A DNA stretch of 64,000 nt, from assembly GCF_900090045.1 (NCBI RefSeq), contig NC_041787.1, forward strand, positions 496,001 to 560,000, written 5' to 3'. Of the stretch, positions 12,499 to 23,952 are shown in pieces; within the stretch, counting starts at the first letter, position 1, and each line of letters begins with the position of its first letter. Both the position numbers and the translations under genes were made by a program. A model generated the notes under the pieces. That model did no database searches and had not been told where the DNA came from. It saw nothing but the letters and a program-made list of their open reading frames with translations. Source of the DNA: Plasmodium malariae (Eukaryota; Apicomplexa; Aconoidasida; Haemosporida; Plasmodiidae).

Positions 12499-15400
12499 TG
12501 ACTAGCAAATTTACATTAACATGTTACTTTAGTAAATGCTACAGGTTATAAACAAAAAAAAAAGATAAAGAAAATTAGTTAATAAATAAATAAATAGATA
12601 AGTTAAAATAAACGTACTTGGAGCAGTGAGGATAAAAAATAAAAAAGAACTATAAAAGGCATTTTATAAATTACAGAATGTGTTGCACTTTTGTACAAAT
12701 TTATAACAGCCCTCATGATTACATGCATATACATACATATATATATGTATGAATACACCTCTAACGCTGAAAAGCCCCCTTAACCATAGCACAAGATACA
12801 ATTAATTTTCGTTGAAAGATTGTTAATGTAAGTAAAAAAAAAAAAAAAAATTTCCGTTTCAATTGTCTTAAAAAAAGGTATCTTTCAACCAAGTGCAATA
12901 TTTACTGATTAATGGGAAGTGCAAAAAATTACAAAAAAAAATAAAAAAAAAGAGAAGAAGAATGCCTTTTAAAAAATTAAAGGAAGCGTTATAATTTTAT
13001 GTATGTGCACCTTTTGCTTCTAGACAAGTACCCTAAAAGTTCTATTGTTCTTAACTCCCTTTAAAGAGCTTCTGCATAATTGTTTTTCCAGAATTTATAT
13101 TATTTTAATAAAATGAACATTTTCTCTTTTCATGCATTGTAAAGGTGCAATAGGTATAAAAGGAATTATTAATTCTCCCTTGACATGCCGCTCTTCACGT
13201 TTTTTTAAAAAGTTAACTAAAAAACAAAAAAAATTATTAGATAATGGGCACCTTTATTTTTATTAAGACTAAAAAAACAAATCATCTTTAACTGAGTAAG
13301 TTTTTTTTCGTTTCTACGAATACTAATATGAAAAATCAAAGTTTATTTAAAAAAGATTTTCCTTACAAGTAAAATATAAAAAGGAAAAATAATGATCACA
13401 TATGTTAATAATCATAAGCAATATATGCATTTTTTTTAAACAAAGTTAAAAGTTTAAGACTTGCAAAATAAGGCACATAAACAAAAAAAAATGTATAGCA
13501 CTTTATGCAAGAAAGAATGGCTTCAAGTAGGAGTTAACAAAAAAAAAAAAAAAAAAAATATAATTATAAAAATGTATCTTTTTAAAAAAAAAAAGCAACA
13601 ATTTGGTGAAATCTTGTAATAAATATTACAACAGTGACGTTTGCAAAAATGTAAACTTTCTTAGTACACCTTCATACAAGTTCATATGTAGGTACTGTAA
13701 AAGCAATATTTGCGAAACTAGCTCAAATTGAAAAATAACAATATTATGGGAAATTTGTTATAACGGGGAAACTTAACACTTTTATTTTTCGATATTTAAA
13801 TATTGCCAAATTCATTTTTATATTTTAAATTACATAATTTATATTATCTCTATTTCAACGTAAGAGTAACGATCAAGATTTCCACTCCTTTATGCACGTA
13901 TGTACTTATTCAGATGATGGAATTTTTGTTAAGTTTTTTTTTTTTTTTGTTTAGAAGGCTCTAAAAAAAATTGTATTCTTATTATGTACGTATGCTTATG
14001 TATATGATCAACAGTTAAATTCATAATTAATAAGGAAAAGAATTCCAATTGAAACATATAGAAGTACACATTTTTATGGAATTATCAAATGGTTAACTTT
14101 TCATTTTTTTTCTAAAGAAATCTAAGACATTCTATGTATGCACCATAATGCATATTTCGAGTGAAACAAATAAGGAATATATATTTTTTTTTTTTCCTGC
14201 TCCATTTTACTGTTGAAAATTATGGGAATACGAAAATATAAAATTGCGAAATTGTGCTTTGAACGAGAAAAAAAAAAAAAACGTATTTATAGGTATTTAT
14301 ATGTATATATATACATGTGTGTGCACATAATGTATATATATAAATATAATACATACAAATTATTACTTATCCCCTAAGATGAATTACAAGAATGAAATAA
14401 TATAAAATAAAACATTTTCTCAAAAAAATTACAGGAACATTCTTAAAAAGACAATATTTTACATAAATATTTTTTGTATAGAAGAGTAAAATAAAATTTT
14501 CCAAATTAAATATAGTAATTAAATTTTTAATCAGTTAGGTATATTTTTATTATGCTAGTGGACATACGTACATATAATTTAGGTACACCAATGTTTGACA
14601 TGTTATATAGCATTTTTTTTTTTTTCTTGTTTTCCTTAATCTTTTTGTAATTAAAATACTATATATTAATAATACTATGGTTACAAAAAAGGCATACATA
14701 TACATATATACATAAGTATATATATATAATCATTTTTATTTTTCATAGATTTATATATAAGCAAAATAATTCATGGTTGGATTATAACAATTTACACATA
14801 GTTCACACGAATAAATTACATAAATGCACGTGCAAATTTTTCCTTACATGTATAAACAGCTACGCATGAAAATTTAAATAAATGTGTAAGGGTAAATCAT
14901 TTTTCACCATATACACGATATAAACAAGCATACATATGTGTACATATATACGTGCATATATGTATACATACGTTTCATTTTTTTGTTTAATGCACAATAA
15001 AAAAAAAAAGTGCAAGTTCATTACTTCTTTTTTTATAAAATGTAAAAAAAGTATTTTTTCTTTATACAAATTTGTAAAACAAAAAAAAAAAAAATAAATA
15101 CAAATACAAATGCGAACACAAATTCAAATATTTGCGTAACCCCCTAAAAAATTATACTGATGTCAAAGAAAAAAAAAAATTTTAATTATCAAATAATAGA
15201 AAAATTTTTACACTAAATTAAAAAATATATATATATAATGTACTTAAGCATTAAAAAAAAAAAAAAATTAAATATATATGCACCATAATTTTTTTACATG
15301 TAATTAAATAAAATTGTAAACCTTATGTATTACTAATTGACAGTAACACTTACATATTACATACATTATATATATATATATATTTATAATTATGTTCTTT

Positions 15401-16041
15401 ATAATAATGTATATACATTTATAAACATATATACATATATATATATACATATACATGTATACATACGCATAGAAATAAAGTGTACGTCACATAATTAAAA
15501 AATTTTTACGAAGAGAAAAAATAAACCCTTTATAAATTTTTTTAAAAAAAAATTCATTCAAAATATTTTTGCTTTTATGTATCATTCTTTATTTTTTTTT
15601 TTTTTTTAATTTATAAATTTTTTTATTAATATTGTTATAACTATTTTTATAACAAATTATACGAACATTTAATTTTTTTTTTAGTAAAAAAAAAAAAATT
15701 AAATATATTTTGTGTGCTTTGTATTTTTTTTTTTTTTTCTGAGTAAAATGAACTACATTAAAAAAAAATTATAAACACAAAGCACGTAAGAAAAAAAAAA
15801 TATGAATTGAATACACTTACTATTTTTTTAACGTTTTAGTAAGCTGATGAAAATAAGTATTATACATATGAATATATATGTATACAAAATATAAATATAA
15901 ATATATATATATATTTTCGCATATATGTAGATAATATATAAATAAACATACATACTACAGGCAAAAAAAAAAAAAAAAAAGTGAAAAAAGAAAAATGAAA
16001 AAAATTAGAAGATATATGTTAAATTAACATTTACAGGAGAA

Positions 16042-16072
<31 letters not shown>

Positions 16073-16788
16073 CTACGTATATGTGTGTTAATATGTTTTT
16101 ATATTTACATTTATGCATTTATATTTACGTTTGTGTATATGTGATACTTATAAATTAATTATAAATGCGCCGTAGGTGAAGGACTTTTGAAATAACTAAA
16201 TAATTGTATAGTAATACGCATTGCACTAAAAATATAGAAGTGTTATACTGTAATTAAATTAATTAGTTATGAATTAATTTATTCATTAACTTTCCTCTTT
16301 TTTTTGAACATAAATTGAAATATATTGAAGTATACATACGTACATATATATATATGAATATATGTGCGGATGTACACCTAAATGAATCTGAAATTAAATT
16401 AACAAAATACGTTAAAAATATAAAGCAATAATACTGCACAAAAGAAAAAAAATTGTGCACACGGAATTTATGTATCATATATATATATTATTTTCGTATT
16501 GATTTTTGAAACATGTTTTAGCGAAGCATATTATAGTGTATATATATATACGTGTAGATATATATGTGAAGATAAATAAATAATAAACACTTTATATATG
16601 TGTTCTTATATTTTTCTGTTTTTTAAAGGGCATATTTATGTATATGTATGTTTAGGTATTTGTATACATATATATATATATATATATATATGTACGCTAA
16701 ATTCAACTTAAATTTGATATTCTATATTTGAGTTTATGATATATGTAATACGTATGTATATATATATGTACGGGTATTTATATGTTCA

Positions 16789-16796
16789 TGCATGCA
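16789..16796. promoter_or_regulatory. TGCATGCA palindrome upstream of the PP2C gene
   Basis: A perfect TGCATGCA followed by CAC, ending 86 bp before the PP2C ATG. ApiAP2 DNA-binding proteins of Plasmodium include members that prefer TGCATGCA-type sites. Assignment as a promoter element is inferred from position and from recurrence at two other genes here. Confidence 0.3.
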
Positions 16797-16881
16797 CACT
16801 TATGTATATGTTTGCATTTGCGCATACTTATACATCTGTGTATATATAATCAAATAACATTTTACGTATATTCATTCTAAA

Positions 16882-19800
16882 ATGGAATTCCTAAGCAATA
16901 TATATGATAAAGTTTTATCAGGTTATGTATTTACCGATGTGTTTAAATATAAAACATGGCAAGAGAATATTATAGGAAAAGACAGAAATAATAACAGCAA
17001 TAGTAGCAACAATAATAATAGTAATAATAACAATATTAATAGTAGCAATAATAACAATAATAATAATAACAGTAGTACCAGTAATAATGATGCTAATTAT
17101 GTAAAAAAGAATTTGGAAGAAATATTAGGAACATTTTTAAAGAATGGGAAAATATCCCATTCTTTATGGGCTCAACATAAAATGTTTATAGGAGATGAAG
17201 GTATATATCTCTTAGGAGAAGTTATAACCATATGTCAAATAGTAGAGTTTATAGATTCAGATGATATTGAAGAAGTAAAAAGTAATGAAGAATTTAAAAA
17301 AAACATCTTAGAAGAATTAAATAGAAGGATACTTTTAAAAAAAAAAACCGAAATGTTAGAAGAAAAAATCATTTCAAATATATCTATGTGTAATAACAAT
17401 GGTAATTTCGATGATTTTGATGATGATGACCATGGCGGAGGTGGCGGAGGGAAAGAAAATGAAGAAGAAGAAGATGATGATAATAATAATAATAACAGTA
17501 ACAATAACGATAATGATAATGATAGTATTAATAAAAATGATAGTAATAATAACAATAGTAATAGTAGACACAATAAGAGTAATAATCATAACAAAAGTAA
17601 TAATAATAATAATAATAGTACGAATAATGGTACTAATGATAGTAATAATAAAGATAAAACAAAAATAGGTGATAAGAGTGTGGTGTCAAATTTCGTTGAA
17701 ATGCTGTGTGCAGGAAAAACGAATAAATTTGGTTTTTGTGAATATGATCAAAAATTTAATAATAAATATATTTTAAATAATAGTAGTAATGATCGTAAAT
17801 CTTCGAAATCTGTAGAGCATTGTATATTACCATTTAGTGAGGATTACGAACATAAATATGTTTGCTTATTACTTAATCATTCTGGAACACAAGAAGCTAG
17901 AATATTACGTTTTAGTAAAGATTGTATTAATACAAACAAATTATTAGATACATTAAAAGGAACAGTAATATTCTTAAATGAACTTCGATTCTTATTTAAA
18001 TTTTTCAGATCACAAGTTGTTTTAAAAAATAGAATTTACGGAGAATTTTGTGCATATATTAAATTTCATAGGAGTGATCCGAATTTTAGTGGAACTAAAG
18101 CCATGAATGAATTTTTTAATTCCTTAAATGATAGTGCTTTGAAGCAATTATTTTTTGGTTTAAATGAACAGAATTTAAATTTATTAGAAGAAGCTATTTC
18201 ATATTGCCCCATTGCAACCTATTCATTTTTTAAAAATATAAAACTTCTTAAAAAAATAAATGTGAATGCTACTAGACGAACATGGAAAGCAGTTTGTGGC
18301 TTGCAAAGGTTATATAAAAATTTAAAAAAAGTAAAGGAGAAATTGTCTTTAGAAGAAACGAGATTCAATTCGAATGAACATATTAGCTTATCACCCAACA
18401 GACATAGCCCCGTGAATAACGAAGACACGTTGCTATTGCGTCCACAAGGTAACAATATAAATTCGAACGAAATGAAATTAATGCATACAAAAGAGTTAAA
18501 TTTTAAACGTAGTAGTATTGTTAGTGCTACAACCAATAACAATAATAGTAATTACAACAGTAGTACCAATAGCAACTATGGTATTACTATAGGCAATAAA
18601 AAAGTTAAGAACGATTTACTTTCTGAACATTCAGATAATAAAGAATATTATTATGATAAAATATGTAATAATTCATTAGATTTATATAATGAAGAAAAAA
18701 TATCTAAAAATTATGAAATAAATAAATTAAATAACACTTGTTTATATATTACCTCAGACGAAGAGAGCTTACATATTGGAAGAAATAATTTAAACGCGAA
18801 AAATGAATTAGTGGAAACAAGGGAAATGATAGACAATAATAATAGGACATTATATGATGAACACAATAAAATGGTAATAGATGATAATTATAAAACTACG
18901 AATGAAATAGGCAAAACATTAAATGAAAGTAAACTAGTTAGAGAGAATTCTTTAGATGATTTAAGAGTTAATATGGTCAAACTTTTCAAAACTTACGGAG
19001 GACAATGTCGTATAGGAAAAGTCCAAGGTAGATGTGAGGATGCTACGTTTCAAACAGATATACCACCTACATTTGGAATATTTGATGGTGTTGGTTCATG
19101 GAGTCTAGAAGGAATAGATGCATCTAAATTTTCCATAGGTTTATCATTAGCTTGTCAAAGAGAAGCTGAAAAATTATCCAAAAATTTAAATGGTTATGCA
19201 AAAGTATCATATAATACTATAATTAGATCGAAGTTATTATTAAAAAATTCATTAGAAAGTGTAAAAAAAGAATATGCCGATGCGTATGGTAGTTCCACAG
19301 CCATAGTAGGTATATTAGATGAGTATACCGGAAAGTGTGGTATATCGTCGCTAGGAGATAGTGTATGTATGATATTGCGAAGAGAATTTTTACCTGGTGA
19401 TATCAATTTTGAAAGGGAAACATACCCAAAATTTCCTGTTGAATCCTTTTTATATTTTAATACAAAAGGAAGAAATCCTTCAATTGTTCGAAAAATTATT
19501 TGGAAAACTACTGATCAGAAATGGGAGAACGGAGCACCATATCAATTATCAAATTTACCGGACCGTAGTCAATGGAAAGATTTAGAAAATAGAGGATTAC
19601 ATAGTTTTGTGAAAATATTAGAAAAGGTAGATATCGATGGTGATTCACCTGATATGGCATTGTCACCACCTTCAGAAATATTATGTATGCCTGGAGATTT
19701 AATATTATTAATGAGTGATGGCGTTAGTGATAATTTATTTGATGAAGAAATAGAAGCTTATTGTACGTTTGCAATAAGTCCAGAAGAAGCATGTGAATTA

Positions 19801-21057
19801 GGAGATCCTAGTGTATTTACACCTGCACAAGATATAGCGTATTCAATTACAAATATTGCTAAAAGAAGAAGTGGCGATAAACTTCATTGTAAACCATTTT
19901 ATCCTTTTCTTGGAAAATATAGAGAACCTAATAAAATATACAAAGGTAATAAAGTAGATGATATTTCTTGTGTAGCTATATGGGTTGTTTGTGAAACAGA
20001 AGAAAGTGTAAAGAATTTTGCAACAAATCCAACAGAACCATCTATACTAGAAACGGATAAATATTATTCGAATAATTATTTTCAACATTTTAATAAAATT
20101 ACGGATATGTGTACACCAACTAAGACTTTCATTAAAGAAAAAAATAAAATTGATCGTGTCAATTTACAGCATGGAAAAATTGATTCCACACAAGGTTCAT
20201 TATTAGAGGATAATTACTCGCATTCGACAAGTCCAAATATGTCAAACCAATTTACAGCTAACTTTTTCGATTCTTCGGAAACACCTATAAAATTTAGTAC
20301 AATGGATGAAAATAAATATCAAGATTTGAGTGATATTGTATTGAAGGATGTAGATGATGGGGAGGAGGAACAGGAGGAAGAAGCAGAAGATGCGGACTGT
20401 CACAATGTGAATGATGATTCACGAAATAGAAAAGCTTCAGATCGACATAACAGAATTAATGAGGCACATGGAGAGGAAAGGTTTGATGGGAATTTTTGTA
20501 GTTCAGACAAATTTGTTGAAGATATGGACCTGATGAGAACTCCCAATAGTAACAGTATAAAATCCCTATTCAAAGATCAAATTTTTGATCGTGATGATTT
20601 TGACCATACACCTAAACAGCGAATAACAGACGAACATTTAGATGAACATATAGAAAGAATAAATAATATGTATATAAAAACTCCAATACTGCATATTGAT
20701 CAAACGTTTAAAGGGAATAAAGGTAGTATAAAACAAAATAAATCTACTAACAAATGTAAAATTAACAAAAAAACAGAACAAAATATAATACAAAATATGA
20801 TGCATTTTGAAACTCCGAAAAAGCAAATTGTGAGGATAAGGGAAAAATCAAATTTAGTTACAACTGTTAATGACAGTACACTAATGAATTCATTTATAAA
20901 TAACGAAACACCCGTTAAATCATTTAGTTCTAAAGATACATCATTAAAAGTAGATAAAAAAATTTCAAAGGCTAAAAGAAAATCTTTATTTAGTTCAGAT
21001 AAAATTGAGTCACCAAACAAAATAGGGCACACAAGAAAGCGCAACAAAAAATCGTAG
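16882..21057 (+). CDS. PTC7-like PP2C (PPM) protein phosphatase with long extra N- and C-terminal regions
   Basis: 1391 aa, one exon. The PP2C core spans about residues 700-1036. It has RCEDATF (717), FDGVGSW (734), YGSSTAIVG (about 802), MSDGVSDN (about 945) and KVDDISCVAIWV (about 1025), which supply the metal-binding Asp/Glu residues. The FDGVGSW/GIDASKFS pairing is typical of the PTC7/PPTC7 branch. Such enzymes remove phosphate from Ser/Thr using Mn/Mg. The N-terminal 690 residues hold Asn, Asp/Glu and a six-Gly run near 192-197, plus folded-looking helical blocks (about 330-500) that I do not recognise. The C-terminal tail has an acidic run and seven Thr-Pro motifs. PTC7 relatives are often mitochondrial, but no presequence is evident here, so location is uncertain. 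Confidence 0.85.
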   Translation: MEFLSNIYDKVLSGYVFTDVFKYKTWQENIIGKDRNNNSNSSNNNNSNNNNINSSNNNNNNNNSSTSNNDANYVKKNLEEILGTFLKNGKISHSLWAQHKMFIGDEGIYLLGEVITICQIVEFIDSDDIEEVKSNEEFKKNILEELNRRILLKKKTEMLEEKIISNISMCNNNGNFDDFDDDDHGGGGGGKENEEEEDDDNNNNNSNNNDNDNDSINKNDSNNNNSNSRHNKSNNHNKSNNNNNNSTNNGTNDSNNKDKTKIGDKSVVSNFVEMLCAGKTNKFGFCEYDQKFNNKYILNNSSNDRKSSKSVEHCILPFSEDYEHKYVCLLLNHSGTQEARILRFSKDCINTNKLLDTLKGTVIFLNELRFLFKFFRSQVVLKNRIYGEFCAYIKFHRSDPNFSGTKAMNEFFNSLNDSALKQLFFGLNEQNLNLLEEAISYCPIATYSFFKNIKLLKKINVNATRRTWKAVCGLQRLYKNLKKVKEKLSLEETRFNSNEHISLSPNRHSPVNNEDTLLLRPQGNNINSNEMKLMHTKELNFKRSSIVSATTNNNNSNYNSSTNSNYGITIGNKKVKNDLLSEHSDNKEYYYDKICNNSLDLYNEEKISKNYEINKLNNTCLYITSDEESLHIGRNNLNAKNELVETREMIDNNNRTLYDEHNKMVIDDNYKTTNEIGKTLNESKLVRENSLDDLRVNMVKLFKTYGGQCRIGKVQGRCEDATFQTDIPPTFGIFDGVGSWSLEGIDASKFSIGLSLACQREAEKLSKNLNGYAKVSYNTIIRSKLLLKNSLESVKKEYADAYGSSTAIVGILDEYTGKCGISSLGDSVCMILRREFLPGDINFERETYPKFPVESFLYFNTKGRNPSIVRKIIWKTTDQKWENGAPYQLSNLPDRSQWKDLENRGLHSFVKILEKVDIDGDSPDMALSPPSEILCMPGDLILLMSDGVSDNLFDEEIEAYCTFAISPEEACELGDPSVFTPAQDIAYSITNIAKRRSGDKLHCKPFYPFLGKYREPNKIYKGNKVDDISCVAIWVVCETEESVKNFATNPTEPSILETDKYYSNNYFQHFNKITDMCTPTKTFIKEKNKIDRVNLQHGKIDSTQGSLLEDNYSHSTSPNMSNQFTANFFDSSETPIKFSTMDENKYQDLSDIVLKDVDDGEEEQEEEAEDADCHNVNDDSRNRKASDRHNRINEAHGEERFDGNFCSSDKFVEDMDLMRTPNSNSIKSLFKDQIFDRDDFDHTPKQRITDEHLDEHIERINNMYIKTPILHIDQTFKGNKGSIKQNKSTNKCKINKKTEQNIIQNMMHFETPKKQIVRIREKSNLVTTVNDSTLMNSFINNETPVKSFSSKDTSLKVDKKISKAKRKSLFSSDKIESPNKIGHTRKRNKKS

Positions 21058-21638
21058 TAAAAAAAATTTGTAGTAAAAAAAAGTTGTGGTAAAAGAAAAT
21101 TATTAACTGATGACTAATTCAAAATTTGACCAAAAAGTATACAGGAAATGGTAAAATTTAATTTTTTTTTTTTTCGCACCACATTTTATAAAAGACAAAT
21201 ATGTATTTGCATTTATATGTTTTTGCCTATATATATGAATATATGTATACATATATACAGGTTAAAATATTTATGTATTTAAACTTTTGTAGGATAATGT
21301 ATATGAATATTTTTTTTTTTTGAAGTCTATCCATATTTGCTTTCATAATAATATAGCTTGTATAGTAGGAAAAAAAAGAAAAGAAAAACGTATGTATTTG
21401 TATATATATATATACATGCATATATATTTGTGTTTTAAAAATTTGGCCATAATATAATGTAGTATGTATATATATATATATATATGTGTGTATAGATATA
21501 TGTATGTGTATGAACGATAATCTACACATATTAGTGATAGACGTTCATGTAAGTAAAGGAAGAAAAATATGTATATGGGTATGCACAAATATATACCGTA
21601 CACATATATATATGTATACATATAAGCGTAGCGACATG

Positions 21639-21672
<34 letters not shown>

Positions 21673-23308
21673 GAAGTACATGTATGTAATAATTTCCAAT
21701 TATTAGGTTTTGTGAAGTATGTATATATATATTATTATAAAATTAAAATATTGTAAAAATAATTTATATATATAATATACATTTATTTAGATATATTTTT
21801 TATGCTTTAAAATTTATTTTTTATTGTAAAATTTTTTTAGAATTTACATAATTTCTTAAAAATGATATTAATAAAGTTTCATAAGCTAGTATTTCTTAAC
21901 TTATATATGTATATGCCATATATCGTACATGCCATATTTTATTGTTATTAATTTTGCTTTTATGTGATGTAGTTTTTATATTTTAAAAAGTATGTTTTAG
22001 AATAATAGAGGGATATTCCAAAAATTTAACGTATTTTTTAAGTAAAACTTATTATTAGTGTCCCTACGCCTTTTCTGTATATGTATGTATATGCATTATG
22101 TATATGATACCACGTTACAGTGTTTAAGAATAAATAACACACTTTGAATGAAAAATTTTAGTTGCAAAAAATATATATTGGATTGTGTTCATATGCAACG
22201 GTATATCCCGTTTTTTTCGAATAAATCAATAATAATAATTTTTTATTATTATTATTATATTATTTTTTATTGTTTTAAAATTGCTCACAAAAAAAAATTA
22301 TTTAAAAAAAAAGTGCGGGAAAACCTGGAGCAGTATGTTTAAAGAAACCATAAAAAGTGTGTCTATGATTTGTATATTAATAATATGTACAATACATACA
22401 TACATGGATACACACATATTGCAACCTTATATTATTGCATACTATTCATTTTTTCATTCATGTTTATCAAACTCATTTTTTTTTTTCTGAATTAAAATAT
22501 GAAATAATTTTCACATGTATATATATATAATATTTAAATTTTTTAATTTGAAATCGCAACTGTTATTATTTTACCGAACTCATTAAATCTTTATTATACC
22601 TTAAAAAAATTAAAAAAAAAAAACGTTCACATAATCATGTGCAGTAAAGATGTAATAACAATAAATATAATATTATCGTACGCTAATGATATTGCCTATA
22701 TCTTTTATTAAGTGAATGAAAAGCAGCTTATACACTTTATTAATTCTGGTTGTAACTAGTTTTTCATTTTTATGTAATATTATATATATGTATGTATATA
22801 TATATATGTATGTATGTAGACATCAAAATGCAGTAACGTTGGATATTATCATGCTAAGGAAAAGCAGAGTATTTTCGTGAATGCCCTTCTCTTCAATAAT
22901 TTTTAGAAGTACTTTCTTTTTGTTATATAAAACGTTAAAACAGTTTAAAAGGAAAAAAATAAATAATCTATGCTTCAAAAAAAAAAAAAAAAGATGTTTA
23001 AAATAAAATGTACATGCAACAAACTTCTTAAACAAAAAGAAAAGACAAACTAAGGTGTTATAAAATAACGGATAACATTTACGAATATGTACAAACGAAC
23101 AGATATATAAAAAAAGAACGCAAGCATGGCTAATAATTTAAGATCATATTTATACTTATAAAAAAATATAATAATGAAAAAGGGAAATATAGATATTTTA
23201 AAATGGAAAAAAATAAAAATTACCATGACTTCAGTTACTTTAGGCTTTTTCTTGAAGTTTGTAAAATATATAGCAATAATGGTGTTACATTGCTTTTAAA
23301 AAATATAT
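21058..23308. other. Intergenic, convergent 3' ends of PP2C and PYM
   Basis: 2251 bp without a supported gene. From 21200 to 21720 the DNA is TA/CA/TG-rich (TA run at about 21648-21671), which leaves several overlapping Tyr/Ile open frames of 70-118 codons on both strands. These look like repeat by-products. The rest is poly-A/T and TA repeats. Confidence 0.55.
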
Positions 23309-23952
23309 TCAATTTTCTGTTTTCTCGTTTTTCGCTTTCTTTTTTTTTTTCTTTTTTTTTTTTAAATTTTTTGCGTTTTCATTTTCATTGACAGGATTCC
23401 ATCCTGGTACCTTTTTTTCACCTGTCTTGTTTACACTGCTATATGTGTTTATACTCTTAATATTATTTAAGTTTACACCCTTGATACTATCTATGTTTTC
23501 ACTTATATATTTGTTTTTATTTTGTTCTTCTAATATTTTCCCTTTAACCTGATACACACAATTTTCCTCCTACCCGTTTTAAGCACATATATATATATAT
23601 ATATATGTATATAAGCATATATACATGTATATATTTATATACCTACACGAGCATAAATATATGTGCGCATTAAACTATTTACGAAAAAAAGGTGGAAACT
23701 TTCTTATCTTTTTGTTCTTACTTGTGGCATATAATCGGTTCTTACGCGAATGTTTTTTCTGAATGTCCCATCACTCCTCTGAGTCCCTTTAATAAATTTT
23801 TCATTTGTTTTTTCATTTAATATATAAATATCACCTAAAGGAGTAACCACTTCTTTTATATAATTTTCTTTTTTATCTATATTATCTTTATTTTCAATAG
23901 TATTTGATGAACTATTTGTTAATTTACTTCCTGTAAAATTTCTGCTTTGCAT
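23309..23952 (-). CDS. PYM: PYM homolog (partner of Y14-Mago, exon junction complex disassembly), two exons
   Basis: Exon 1 is 23722-23952 and exon 2 is 23309-23569, giving 163 aa. Exon 1 ends TQRSDGTFRK...RTDYMPQ, close to the PYM/WIBG N-terminal Mago-binding signature (QRPDGTWRK...GYVPQ). A GTAAGA donor and a GGGTAG acceptor remove 152 bp and continue EENCVYQVKG, matching the EDVPVY-type continuation in other PYM proteins. PYM binds the Mago-Y14 dimer and helps remove the exon junction complex from mRNA during translation; it is cytoplasmic. The C-terminus ends in a Lys-rich run with about nine consecutive Lys, partly encoded by an A tract. The first-exon ATG follows a T/A-rich leader. Length is close to that of other PYM proteins. 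Confidence 0.85.

Larger units (their letters stand above)
8811..16881. other. 8.07 kb gene-free gap between divergent RING and PP2C genes
   Basis: No ORF of useful length or composition is present. The longest, 69 codons at 14860-15069 (-), is Tyr/Ile/His-rich and comes from TA/CA repeats. It contains the 14-bp minisatellite at 8985-9210, a long TA run (about 9818-9855), many poly-A and poly-T runs, and dense TA/TG/CA dinucleotide DNA from 16540 to 16860. Between about 11500 and 14200 the sequence is less repetitive, with a short GC-richer pocket around 12350-12500 holding a perfect hairpin. It should contain both promoters. Most of its length is unexplained; long 5' UTRs, unannotated non-coding RNA or simple expansion are all possible. 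Confidence 0.6.

Noticed and set aside
8811..16881. Centromere in the 8 kb gap
   Set aside because: Plasmodium centromeres are compact blocks of extreme AT content with imperfect arrays. This gap has many G and C bases throughout and no such core.
17235..17668. Frames overlapping the PP2C Asn/Asp tracts
   Set aside because: They are by-products of AAT/GAT triplet repeats; the PP2C frame is continuous through them.
21200..21720. Overlapping 67-118 codon frames on both strands after the PP2C gene
   Set aside because: All are Tyr/Ile/His/Thr alternations from TA, CA and TG repeats.
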